From Mallotus nudiflorus (lineage: Eukaryota > Streptophyta > Magnoliopsida > Malpighiales > Euphorbiaceae), in NCBI GenBank assembly GCA_947683625.1, contig CANTUR010000623.1:496001-560000 (forward strand): a stretch of DNA of 64,000 nt, written 5' to 3'. A program made the position numbers and the translations under genes. How positions within the stretch are numbered: position 1 is the stretch's first letter; each line of letters starts with the position of its first letter. A model generated the notes under the pieces. It searched no databases and had not been told where the DNA came from. It saw only the letters and a program-made list of their open reading frames with translations. Shown in pieces: positions 36,246 to 47,284 of the stretch.

Positions 36246-38228
36246 ATGGGGAGTGAATCTCAAAACATCTCTTCTCTTAGACCATTCTTTGATGGTAGTG
36301 GAAATTCAAAATGGAATTATATCTTGATAGTGATTCCATCAAACTTTAGGATATTGTCCTAAGAGGTTGGGAATCACCTACAACCATCATTGATGGTGTG
36401 ATAACTACTTTTACAAGAAGCCAATGGAGTGTTGATCAAAAGGAAGAAAATCACAAAAATAAAAAGGCTATGATTACTCTAGTCTCCTCCATGAAAAGAG
36501 AAGAAGGAGGCAAGCTTCAACATTAGAAAAGTGGGAGACCTTAGAGAATCACTATGAAGGCAACATTTAAGTAAGAAGTAAGAAGGTTCAACTTCATATG
36601 TATGAATATGAACTTTTCAAAATGAAGCCTTAAGAATCAATTATAGAGATGACAAACCATCTCAATGCTCTCCTCACAACCCTCAAGAAACTTGAAAAAC
36701 ATTTCTCCAAGGAAGAGGTAACCAACAAGATTCTAAGAATCCTAACTAAGAAGGATTGGGAATCTCGTGTTACCTCAATTGAGGAAGCTCAAGACCTCTT
36801 TACTTTATCAATCGATGTGCTCATTGGTAAGCTCTTAACACATGAGCTCACCATCAAGCAAAGAGGTGAAGAACAAGAAGAGAAAGAAGAAAAGAAAAAG
36901 AGCATTGCTTTAAAAGCTCTTTAAGAAGATAGTGAAGAGGAAAGTATCAAAGATTATAGTGATGAAGATGGTGACATTACCATGCTCACTAGGAACTTCA
37001 AGAAGTTCTTAATATAGAAAAATTTCTCAAGAACAAGGGACTTCAATAAAAAGTTTAAAGGAGATGGGAGGAAGAAAACAAAGAGGTTACTTTCTATGAA
37101 TGCAAGAAATTGAGACACATTAGAAGTGAATGTCCCAAACTCAAATTTAAGAGCAAGGTAGCAAAAGTTAAGAAGAAGGCATTCAAAGCTACTTGGGATT
37201 ATTCCTCCAAATCTGAAGAGGAAGAGGAATAACAAGAAGTTGCCAATCTTTACTTCATGGCCATTGAAAATGAAAATGAGGTACCATCCACTTCTTATTC
37301 TTCCTTTGATGATTGTGATGAATATTGTGATGATGATGATGAGAGCTCTATTGTGAGAAAATTACTTGATAAATGCAAAATTTTGTTATTTAAGAAGAAA
37401 CAATATAAACATGAGTTAGCTAGCTTAAAAAAGGATTTTGAATGTTTAAAAATTGATTTTACTAAACTTGTTGCATCAAATGAAAAACTTGTAAGTGATG
37501 CTAAATCTTTTAATTCTTTGGAAGACCAACTTAAGAAAGCAAATGATGCAAATCATAAGCTTTCTAAGGAAGTATTAGAATTAAAAAATTCCATTGCTAA
37601 ATTTAAAAGAGGAAAAGAAACTTTAAATATTCTTCTTGAATCTCAAAACTTTCGTGGAGATACCCATGGAATTGGATATAAAAATGGAATGTCTTTATCA
37701 TCCTCATCATATATTATTTTTGTTAAAGCTTCACATGATTCTACTCCTTCAACCTTAAATGAGATTCAAGCTAAAAAATCTCATGTGTTAAATAACAAGG
37801 CAAAGTCTCATAAGATTAACCCTTCATTAACACAAAGAGGTAAGGCTCAAACTAGAGCACCTCAACCTAAGCATGATTATATGTATACTAGACATAATTA
37901 TAATAGGCATGCTATACAACACAATGCACATAAACATATTACACAAACTTATCAAAATATTCATCACCATTGCCAATGTATGTCTCACTCAATGTCACAA
38001 AATAATAAGAGATACACACAACACCAAAGACATGTTGCACACACTAAGAAAGCATTTCATTCTATGAGAAATAAATTTGAAAATGTTGTATGTTCATTTT
38101 GCATGATCAAAGGACATACCAATAATGTGTGTTTTTATAGAAAACTACACATGAATTTGCTTCCTTTGGATTATCTTGAAACTAACCAACCTAGACTAAG
38201 AAAGGTTTGGGTTCAAAAGAACATTTAA
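36246..38228 (+). pseudogene. Sirevirus gag with extended C-terminal region
   Basis: It starts at ATG 36,246 (MGSESQNISSLRPFFDGSGN), the usual opening of Sirevirus gag. Stops and frameshifts break the N-terminal half. An open piece at 36,649-36,924 carries the gag core (MTNHLNALLTTLKKLEKHFS). A first zinc-knuckle region (ECKKLRHIRSECP) near 37,098 has lost its first Cys. After a stop, 37,257-38,228 is open for 323 codons: an acidic start (DDCDEYCDDDDES), a coiled-coil-like Lys/Leu-rich stretch (about residues 35-120), a His/Gln-rich stretch, and an intact CCHC knuckle (CSFCMIKGHTNNVC). It ends just before protease. Confidence 0.85.
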
Positions 38229-38242
38229 AATATTTTATGTAG

Positions 38243-39178
38243 GTGTGCTTGAAATCCATAAGAACAAAAAGCATGTGGTATCTCGATAGTGGATGTTCAA
38301 GGCACATGACGGGAGACAAGGAGCAATTCAATAAACTTGATGCTAATGATGGAGGACACATTACCTTTGGTGATAATGCAAAAGGAAAAATTATTAGCAT
38401 TGGAGAAATAGGTAACCCTCAATCCTTATCTATACATCATGTGTTTTTTGTTGATGGTCTTAAACATAATGTGCTAAGTATAAGTCAATTATGTGATATA
38501 GGAAATAAGGTGACTTTCTATCCTAGAAATTACTTTATTAGTAGTCTTGATGAAGACCAAGTAATTTTTAGTAGTGAAAGAGTAGATATCGTTTATATTA
38601 TTAATCTGAATAAAATTGATAACAAAGACATAAAATTCTTAATGTTAATTTTCTATGACACATGGACATGGCATAGAAGGTTAGGACATACAAATTTTGA
38701 GCTTTTGAATGATCTTTGTAAACATGAACTTGTGATTGGTTTACCTAAGCTTGAATTCACTAAGGATAAACCTTGTAATGCTTGTCAAAAGGGAAACCAA
38801 TCAAAGTCTTCATTTAAGCTAAAAAATATAGTGTCCACTTCTAGACCACTTGAACATATACATATGGATTTGTTTGGACCAACTAGAGTTGCTAGTCTTG
38901 GTGGAATGCACTATGCTTATGTATTGGTTGATGACTACTCTAGATACACTTGGGTGTGTTTTATTACTCATAAGAATAATGCATTTAAAGCTTTTCAAAA
39001 TTTTTCAAAAAGAGTTGAAAAAGAAAAAGGATTTTGTATTTCATCTATTAGAAGTGATCATGGAACCGAATTTGAAAATGAATTTTTAAAAAACTATTGT
39101 AATGAAAATGGTATTTCTCATACATTTTCATCTCCTAGAACTCCTCAACAAAATGGGGTAGTTAAAAGGAAAAAATAG
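38243..39178 (+). pseudogene. Sirevirus protease and integrase (5' part)
   Basis: An open frame of 311 codons. The protease active site is WYLDSGCSRHMTG at about residues 12-24. The HHCC zinc finger (WHRRLGHTNFELL ... CNACQKGN) lies around residues 143-183. In the integrase core the first Asp is in IHMDLFGP (about 210), the second in IRSDHGTEFENEF (about 273), and the expected third acidic residue in the PQQNGVV-ERK motif is Lys (GVVKRKK), followed at once by a stop. Integrase is therefore both substituted at a catalytic residue and cut off. The frame lacks a natural start; in an intact element it is part of the gag-pol polyprotein. Confidence 0.9.
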
Positions 39179-39670
39179 GAATTGGCTAGAACAATACTTC
39201 ATGAGTATAATTTGCCTCTATACTTTTGGGCGGAAGCCGTAAACACGTCTTGTTATATTTTAAATCGAGTTTTCAAAAGACCAATTTTAAATAAAACATC
39301 TTATGAGCTATGGAACAATAGAAGACCCAAAATCTCATATCTAAGAGTATTTGGATGCAAGTGTTTTATATTGAACACCAAGGATAATCTTGGGAAATCT
39401 GATTCCAAAGCTGATAAAGGAATTTTCCTAAGCTATTCCATCTCTAGCTAAGCATATAGGGTCTTTAATAAGAGAACTCTAGTAGTTGAAGAGTCAATGC
39501 ATGTGGTATTTGATGAATCAAACTCACTTAATCCTAGAAAGGATGTTTCTAATGTTGATGATCTTGTAAATGACAATGAGATTGTGGAAACACAAGAAGA
39601 AAATGCTAGTAAGCCTTTAGAACTTAAAGATCCAAGCAAGAAGGAAATAAGGAGATACCTCAGCCTACCT
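39179..39670 (+). pseudogene. Sirevirus integrase C-terminal part
   Basis: It continues directly after the stop at 39,178 with LARTILHEYNLPLYFWAEAV, then VFGCKCFILNTKDNLGK and SDSKADKGIFLSYS, the usual C-terminal copia integrase sequence. A stop at 39,449 and a frameshift near 39,660 interrupt it before RT. Confidence 0.85.
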
Positions 39671-40676
39671 TGAAGGATGAACTTTCAAAGGATTGGCAAT
39701 TCAAGAAAGCTCACCCTCAAGACCTCATTATAGGTAACACTACAAAAGGGGTAACTACTAGATCTAAACTCAAGTCTATTATTAATTTAGCTTTCATTTC
39801 TCAAATTGAACCCACAAATGTTAATGATGCTTTGAGTGATGAATTTTGGGTCCTTGCTATGCAAGAAGAGTTAAATCAATTTGAGAGAAATAAGGTTTGG
39901 ACCTTGGTTCCTAAACCTAAACATCATCCTATTATTAGCACCAAATGGGTGTTTAGAAATAAGATGAATGAACAAGGTGTCATAACTAGGAACAAAGCTA
40001 GACTAGTAGCTAAAGGTTATAATCAAGAGGAAGGAATTGATTATGATGAAACCTTTGCCTCTGTTGCAAGGTTAGAAGCAATTAGGATGCTACTTGCATT
40101 TGCATTATACAAGGATTTTAAACTTTATCAAATGGATGTTAAAGATGCATTTTTAAATGGTTTTATTGAAGTGGAGGTATATGTTGAACAACCTTTGGGT
40201 TTTGAAAATTTTGACTCTCAAAATCATGTTTTTAAATTATCAAAAGCATTGTATGGATTGAAACAAGCTCCAAGAGCTTGGTATAAAAGATTGAGTAACT
40301 TTTTACTAAAGAAAGGTTTCTCTAAAGGAAAGGATGACATAACTCTTTTCATAAAGAAATCCAAGCATGATTTATTAATTGTTCAAATTTATGTTGATGA
40401 TATTATTTTTGGTGCTACTAACCATTGCTTTTGTGAGGAATTTTCTAAGCTAATGCATGGAGAATTTGAGATGAGTATGATGGGAGAACTTAAGTTCTTT
40501 CTTGGACTTCAAATCAAGCAATGTAAAGATGGGATTTTCATTAATCAAACCACATATGCAAGGGACATTCTCAAGAAGTTTGGAATGGATGGAGCAAAAT
40601 CAAGCAAAATACTAATGAGCACCATAACCAAACTCAACAAGGATGAGAATGGCAAACTGGTTGATGAAAAGTGATT
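39670..40676 (+). pseudogene. Sirevirus reverse transcriptase
   Basis: 334 open codons cover a complete RVT_2 domain. Visible motifs are WVLAMQEELNQFERNKVWTL, TKWVFRNKMNEQG, ARLVAKGYNQEEGIDY, YQMDVKDAFLNG, LYGLKQAPRAWY, the catalytic IYVDDIIFG (about residue 240) and LKFFLGLQIKQ. All expected catalytic Asp residues are present. A stop at 40,672 separates it from RNase H. This domain is intact although the rest of the polyprotein is not. Confidence 0.92.
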
Positions 40677-40683
40677 TAGAGGT

Positions 40684-41342
40684 ATGATCGAATCCCTTCT
40701 TTATTTAACCGCTAGTAGACCCGATATTATGTTTGCTACTTCCTTGTATGCTAGATTTCAATCAAGTCCTAGAGAGTCTCATTTGAATGTTATCAAAAGA
40801 ATTTTTAAATATCTTTGTGGTACAATGCATTTAGGACTTTGGTATCCTAGGAGTTCTTCTTTTGACTTGATTAGTTATTTTGATGCTAATTTTATCAGTA
40901 GCCTACTGGATAGAAAAAGCACTTCCAAAACTTGTCAAATTTTAGGAAATTTCTTAGTTTCTTGGTTTAGTAAGAAATAAGTTTCTGTTGCCTTATCCAC
41001 CACTGAAGCAGAATATATGGCGGCTAGTTGTTGTTGCACCCAAGTTCTATGGCAAAAACAACAACTTTTAGACTATGACATTGATATTAATCACATTCCA
41101 ATTAAGTGTGATAATACAAGTGCTATAAACCTTAGTAAAAATCTCATTCAGCATTCTAGAACTAAGCATATTAATATTAGACATCATTTCATGTGTGATC
41201 ATGTGCAAAATGGTGATATTTTTCTTGATTTGGTTGGTACTAATCATTAATTAGCAGACATCTTTGCCAAGCCTCTTTGTGAGGAAAGATTGAATTTTAT
41301 TAAGCATGAACTTGGTATAATTGATGGCTCAAGCTTGTCTTG
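40684..41342 (+). pseudogene. Sirevirus RNase H
   Basis: It starts with SLLYLTASRPDIMFATSLYA, then YFDANFISSLLDRKSTS (first catalytic Asp region), stop at 40,978, VALSTTEAEYMAASCC (catalytic Glu), CDNTSAINLSKN (Asp), HINIRHHF. A second stop at 41,248 falls before LADIFAKPL. It ends with LGIIDGSS at about 41,340. Two in-frame stops inactivate it. Confidence 0.9.
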
Positions 41343-42062
41343 ATCACTTGTTAAATTGATGAATTGATGTTTGGATTCTTATGTGATCATGTTCTTTAGA
41401 AAAATTATTTTTAGCATCATATATATATTTTGTTTTAAAAGTATTTGCTTTAGCAAATTTACTTTATATACATGATATATTGTATTTCCCATTTGCATGA
41501 TCTTTGTATTAATTTTATTTAATTTTTTAAAAAAAGCCCTTCTATTTTGCAAATTAATAATTAATTATTGAGCTAAATTTAATTAATTAATTATTTTAAT
41601 TTAGCATAAATATTCCTCCTCCCCAACATTTTTTATAATTTTTAATTTATTTTATGTCAGTTTCTATTTGATTTATTTTCAGTATACTTTTCGTATATAA
41701 GTTTTGAGCTGTTAAGTGTGTTTTATGACCTTTTTTTGTCAATTTATATTAGGTTTATTTTTTGGATATTTTCTGGATATAAACCTTGAGCTATAAGATT
41801 TTTTCCTAAATTCATGCTTTGTATATTTTTAGTGTTTTTAGTGTTATTTTTTTAAAAAATAAATAAAAAATAATAATAATAATTTTTTTTACATTTTTGC
41901 AAAATTTTCTCTTTGATTTATTTATTTATGTCAAAAATATTTGTTTTAACTATCATTTATTTTAATTGTATAATTAATTTTATGGTTAAGGACTTATTTG
42001 TTACCTTTCTTGGACTTAATTGTAACAAATTTAAAAGTACAAGGGTCATTTTGTAATTTTTA
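41343..42062 (+). other. Spacer between Sirevirus pol and ORF3
   Basis: T-rich noncoding DNA with (AAT)n near 41,868-41,882. No ORF. Confidence 0.6.
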
Positions 42063-42318
42063 TCACGAGCCGTTAAGCTCGTGACCGTTGCGGTTTGGGC
42101 ATCTAGGACCGCTCATGAGCTGGGTCACAAGCGGACCACTTGTGAGGAGCGACTGGACACATCTAGTACCGCTCACGAGCAGACCGCTCGTGAGCAGCGG
42201 TCTGAATGTCCAATTTGTTTTTAAATCAATTTTTTTTCAATTTTTTTATTTCAAATGGTAACCTGCAATTTCTTCTTTTACTTTTAAAATTCTTTATATT
42301 TTTTTATGTATAAATACC
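42063..42318 (+). promoter_or_regulatory. Putative internal promoter for ORF3
   Basis: Four or five CACGAGC/CTCGTGAGC-type elements lie at 42,063-42,195, the last inside a hairpin (9-bp stem CAGACCGCT/AGCGGTCTG at 42,180-42,204). About 114 bp further on is a strong TATA box TATAAATAC at 42,309, then a pyrimidine-rich leader and ATG at 42,437. The arrangement copies the LTR promoter of the same element (repeats about 100 bp before TATA). That this drives ORF3 is inference. Confidence 0.5.
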
Positions 42319-42436
42319 CCTCAATCCCCCTTCACTTTTATTCAATTACATTTTCAATTAAATCTTCATCAAAATTCTTTCAAATCTTCTCAAAACTCTC
42401 TTTCATTTTTAATTTTCTTTTTACCTTGTCTTTGCC

Positions 42437-43643
42437 ATGGCTTTAAAGTTTGCTCAAGGTGCTTCTTCCTCTAGAAGAGCTACTAAAGATCAACCTAAAA
42501 AACAACCTCCTCTCTCATACACTCCAATTCAATTTAGGGAAAGACTTGCTCATTTCAAGGATAGGAAAATCATTTCCTCTAAATATATGTCTCAAGCCAC
42601 TTTGGAAAAGATGGGTTGTTTCAATGAGGTTAGAAATTTACTTGATAATGTGGGTTCATATGATTTTGCTTTTAATGATTTTCCTACCTATCCTACCTTA
42701 GTTCATGAATTCCTTGCTTCCTATTGTTTAAGAACTCATTCTTTTAATGAGCAAAATCCTTTGAATAGCATGAGATTTAGATTGGGTGGGAGAGATAGAT
42801 TCCTTACTTCTCAAGCCTTTAGTGACATCATTAACTTTAAATAAGGAGGTTTAACTTCTCTTATTTCAACTTGGTCCTCTAATCTTTTTTGGTCTTAACA
42901 TTCTAAACCTCATGCAAGAATCTTTGAAGCCGGACACACTAAAGCATCTAGTTTGCTTCAAAATCTCTTTGGTATATACATAGGTTTATTACCTACTCTT
43001 TTCATGTTAGAGGCTTGAGTAATGAAACTATCTCCTTTGATGATCTTTTCCTTCTTAGGTGTCTTGTTGAGGGTATAGATGTTGAGCTTGGAAGATGGCT
43101 TCAATGGAGGTTTTGGTTAACTAGTGATAGTGTGAGTGGTGCCTTATGCATAGGAGGATTTATCACTAAGATCGCTATTTTCTTTAGGATTAATTTGAGA
43201 AATATTCCTTCATTACCTCCATCTTTTCTTGATGATAAACTCTTTAGAAATTCTAGGCAATTCAAACTTGTTTGAAACTTTTGGTTTTGGAAAGATGAAG
43301 TAGAAGATGAAGATGTTAATGTAGAGCAAGAACAAGATATTGAGCATATAGGCACTCTTTCTATTGGAGAAGAATTACCTCAAGAGCAAACTCCTACTCA
43401 AAGAAAAAGTGCAAAAAGACCTTATACTTCTCAAAGTGTTAATGATGAGCCCATTTGGGTTGGTGGTTTCTTTGATTGCCTATCCATAATGGAGTCAAAC
43501 TTCAATACAAGGTTTGATCAAGTAGATACTAGACTTGATCATTTTGAGTAAAGAATGGAGCACATGGAATATGATATTCATCAATTGTATGCCCATCATA
43601 ACATTCAATGCTCTTGGCCACCTCCTCCTCCTTCTCCTCCATA
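42437..43643 (+). pseudogene. Sirevirus ORF3: ATHILA-ORF1-like / plant transposon-type protein
   Basis: It starts at ATG 42,437 in good context (GCCATGGC). Residues 1-25 are basic and Ser-rich. Then comes SSKYMSQATLEKMGCFNEVR, PTYPTLVHEFLAS and MRFRLGGRDRFLTSQAFSDI. To my eye this follows the N-terminal pattern of ATHILA ORF1 and of the putative plant transposon domain (K.Y.....L...G....V..L...G...F......Y..L..EFL ... RFRL......LT...F). A stop occurs at 42,842. Continuation frames at 43,015-43,275 and onward carry FWFWKDEVEDEDV and a Pro-rich end (WPPPPPSPP) before TAA at 43,641. No signal peptide or membrane segment is evident, so it does not look like a classical env. Function unknown. Confidence 0.6.
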
Positions 43644-44539
43644 AGACTAATTCTTTCTTTCTTATGTTTTTTTTTCATATATTTTCCGTATTTAGGCCTT
43701 GAAAATTGTTAGTGTACCTCTTTCACATCATTGTAATTCTTTTTATGACTATTCATTATGCTTATTCATGTACAAACTCTTCTTGGGAATGATTTGTATC
43801 TTTTAAAATGACATGAATTTTATAAAGATTTTGAATATCTTTCTTGCATTGTTTGGTTCTTGATCTTTTATTCCCTCTAATATTTTTGGCTCTCTTAGGT
43901 CTATTTCCCCTTATATCTCTCTCTTTTCTTTTTGTCTTTGACAAAGGGGGCGAAGAAGCTATGTGCTTAAGGGATAAATAATTGTGTTTAAGATATGCTA
44001 AGTACCACATGATTATTGATTGACTAATTAAACTCTACATGATCATGTGATGTTTGAATATAGCATACATACTATTTTATGGTGCATTATATTAGCACTA
44101 CATTCATATATGCTTGAAATTATTTCCTTCATGTTGTCTAACATTTTTTTAATAATCATGTTATCATCATTTGTTATGTTAGGCCATGTTTTTTATAATT
44201 TTTTATGTTGTCTTTATTTTTTACAAGAAGGATAATAAAATTTATTTATATTTCTTGTCATGTCCAATAAAGAGGAGAAATAAAGAAATATATGTTTGTT
44301 AAAGGAATATATTTATTTAACCCTTATACATGCTATGATAATTTATTTATTTATATGCTTTGATACATGATAAATATTGAATTTATGCACATGTTAAGGG
44401 GGAGCAAAATATTTTCTCATTTTGCATCTATTTAATTTGAAAGGGGGAGCTATTTTATTTAATGTACTTATACATGTTGTTTATTTTTTACACACACACA
44501 CATATTATTTATCATCTTTTCAAAATTGGTTGTCAAAGC
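43644..44539 (+). other. Sirevirus 3' noncoding region with extra PPT-like tracts
   Basis: No ORF. G-rich tracts CAAAGGGGGCGAAGAAGC (43,942), TTAAGGGGGAGC (44,395) and AAAGGGGGAGC (44,440) precede the final PPT. Multiple PPTs are a Sirevirus trait. Confidence 0.75.
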
Positions 44540-44554
44540 CAAAAAGGGGGAGAT
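44540..44554 (+). promoter_or_regulatory. Sirevirus polypurine tract
   Basis: AAAAAGGGGGAGAT lies directly before the 3' LTR. Confidence 0.92.
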
Positions 44555-45866
44555 TGTTGACCATTTGCATGATCAAACTCCTAATTTTGGACTTTGACAA
44601 AAAAAATTTAATAATTTCAATTAAGTGTGTAGGGAACTATATACCAAACATATACCAAGCATATACACTTTTGGATGAATAGTGACTTTTCAGGCTGATT
44701 GAACATCTAAGATTGAGGAAGACTTTTGACATATTTAGAGCTCTTAAATGAGAAAATGAGCTTCTTAACTTTTTAATTAGACATCTTAAGATTTCCAAAT
44801 TGTTCTTGCTTATCAAAATCCAAGTTCATTTGGGTATGCAAAACTTCAGTCGAAGTCAGCATATGCAGCTTGCATTTCAGTTTGCACAACTCTTGGTATT
44901 TCAGCAATATATTGAGCTACAAATGTCTAATTGAGGTGATTAAAAGTTTTATGAAAATATAAGACAATTATCTAAAACTTTTATGAAGAAATTTTTGGCT
45001 GAATTGATCATCTTTAGTCCCGTTCATGAGCATCTTTTGAAGTGGTCATGAGCTATCCTTTAATGGAGCTTTTGGAGCACGTTTTTGCCAAAAAATGGCA
45101 GCACCCCTCACGAGATGTTTGCTCGTGACCTGCTCATGAGAAGACCTCTAAAAAAATTTCAATGGGAATTTTTTAATACAATGGATATATTTTCACCCCT
45201 CACGAGCATTGTTCACTCACTCGTGAGCATCCTTTGAGCTGCCAAAAGTCCAAGAATTGATTCAAAATCAATTCTAAATGTTAGAGACATGATTGATACA
45301 TCCAAAAACTATATTTTTAAGTGTTTTTCTATATAAACACAACTTATAATTCAATTGAAAGGTTAAGAAAACTTGTTTTATCATTCATTATTTTCTTAAC
45401 ATTCAATTGAGCTCTTAAACTTTCCTTTAAACAATCCTTTGTGTATAACTCTTGTGAGAGTTGATGAGTGATTAGAATAGACATTCTTATTCTTCTATTT
45501 TCTGGGTTTAGAAAATGGAAAGTGAGATTCTATTCTAAAGGAATTGGTTTAAGTGTTTAGCCATTAAAACACTTGAGAATTTGGTTTTTGAGTGAGCCTT
45601 GAAAACTCAAGGTGTAAGGTTGTAAGAGTGAGCCATAAAACTCTTGTGTATTCTCAATCTTATTAATAAGATTGTGGGTGATTAAAAAATCCTAACTTGG
45701 GGATAAGTTAGGTGGAGACATAGGATTATTATTGAATTCAAACTCCTTAAATATTTGTGTTCTTCATTCTTCCTTCTCAACTCTTACTCAATTCTTGCAA
45801 AGAATTCCTTTAATCTCTTATTTTTGTTCGATAGTCCTATTCACCCCCCCCTCTAAGACTCTTTCA
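44555..45866 (+). mobile_element. Sirevirus 3' LTR
   Basis: 1,312 bp, same ends as the 5' LTR. Small indels and about 6% substitutions (first 400 bp) separate them. TATATAAAC at 45,330. Followed by GAACT, the target duplication. Confidence 0.95.
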
Positions 45867-45871
45867 GAACT

Positions 45872-47126
45872 TTACCAAATTGAGCCTATATTACTAATCA
45901 ATTTTTAGTGCAGAGAATTAAAATTCCACTAATTTCCCTCTATTGGGGCCATTATAAACTACAGTGCAGGAAATTAAAGAAAATTAATTACAACCTAGTA
46001 AAAGCAATGAACAAAATACCTTAAAAAATAATAAACCTTAAATTCTACAGGGATTTCATATAATTCAGTCCATGGCATCCCATGGATTCTTCAATGTAGC
46101 CACTACCAAAATCTCATATCACCAACCTCACATCCAGAGCACCATAGAACACTAATAAAAACAAAAGTAATCAGTAATGACTTAATCAATAAATAAAATA
46201 AAGAAATCAAATCAAAATAAAAAAGAGTAGGGGATGTTGTGCAAATGTTATTTGAATGCCGCTCAGATTGTCACCATTTTAAGATTGACTCTTTTACTTT
46301 TTTTTTTCTTGATTTTATGGACTTTAAAAGAAAAGAATGCATTTTTGTTGATTTCCCAAAGGTTTTGGAAATAAAAAATGAAGAGCTAAGGTGTGTGGCT
46401 TTCTGCACAATAAAGAAAATAACTAAAATTTTATTTTTAGGTTCAAAAGAATTTTTTTCTTTTCTTTCCTCTACTCTCTAATTTTTCTTCACAGACTCTG
46501 CCTCTCTAGGGTTTTTTCATAGCCTCCTCATCTCTCCTCCTTTTTCTCTTTGCCTTTCAATTTTTAAAGCCTTGCCTAGCAACCTCCAACCCCTATGATC
46601 ATGCAAGGACGTTGCGTGATAATGGGAGCGAAAGGAGGAGTCTCAGGAGTCTGGGTTTTTTTTTTAACTTTCAAAATAAAAATAAAAAATGGGTGATAGA
46701 GTTTTGAAAAAATCAAAGACTCACACACGTAGGGACATGTGTTGTCCTAGACCAATGAAAAAAATAAGAAATGATGAAAAAAATCAATTTTTAATGTAAA
46801 AAATCAATTTTTAGCAAAAATCAACATTCTGGAATGTCGATCAACGTCTGTAATGCTGATTGGCATTGCTTAATGTCAACTGGCATTACATAATGCTGGC
46901 CGATCACACTTTTTTTAATTAAATTACAAAAAAATTCCTTGAAAGTTTCTAATTTTTGCAATCAAATCCTTAAAAAACCAAATTTGCAATTAAATCCACA
47001 AAACATAGCAATTTAGTTTTTTAAATTGTGAAACTCGACACCAAAGATAAATTCTTGATTAGATTTTCATCATAGGGACTTTCGTTGCACGCGTGCACAA
47101 TTGCATCCCAAAATTGGATGCTTACA
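45872..47126 (-). mobile_element. E4 3' LTR, right part (LTR start)
   Basis: Continuation of 33,876-34,873 after the Sirevirus, giving an LTR of about 2.25 kb. On the minus strand it begins TGTAAGCATCCAATTTTGGG directly after the PPT. No protein is encoded. GGCATT/AATGCC-containing short repeats occur at 46,840-46,905. A similar GGCATT cluster lies at 48,825-48,890. Confidence 0.65.
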
Positions 47127-47141
47127 GTTGCCCCCCTTTGT
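47127..47141 (-). promoter_or_regulatory. E4 polypurine tract
   Basis: The minus strand reads ACAAAGGGGGGCAAC immediately before the LTR start TGTAAGC. Confidence 0.75.
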
Positions 47142-47284
47142 CGTTGTTTCCTTGACAAATTATAGCAAAGCAATAGTAGCACACAATTTTAAAAGAAAGA
47201 ATTAGGTTGCTTCATTGTATCCTAATTGACATGCTGATGCTTAAATTGTTGAGCAATTTTAAGCAAGATGTTATATTTAATATG

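Larger units (their letters stand above)
34874..45866 (+). mobile_element. Complete Sirevirus-type Ty1/copia element
   Basis: 10,993 bp with two LTRs (34,874-36,194 and 44,555-45,866), each beginning TGTTGACC and ending CTCTTTCA, flanked by a perfect 5-bp target duplication GAACT (34,869-34,873 and 45,867-45,871). The PBS TGGTATCAGAGC lies 2 bp inside the 5' LTR. The internal region has gag, protease, integrase, RT and RNase H, then an extra ORF with its own promoter-like region, then several GGGGGAG polypurine tracts. Extended gag, a third ORF and multiple PPTs are Sirevirus hallmarks. LTRs are about 94% alike over the first 400 bp. Gag, integrase, RNase H and ORF3 are interrupted, so this copy is not autonomous. 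Confidence 0.93.

Noticed and set aside
36954..37235. 93-codon minus-strand ORF over Sirevirus gag
   Set aside because: Shadow of the gag reading frame on the other strand.
42437..43643. Retroviral-type env in the Sirevirus
   Set aside because: No signal peptide, fusion or transmembrane segment is visible; the sequence resembles ATHILA-ORF1-type proteins instead.
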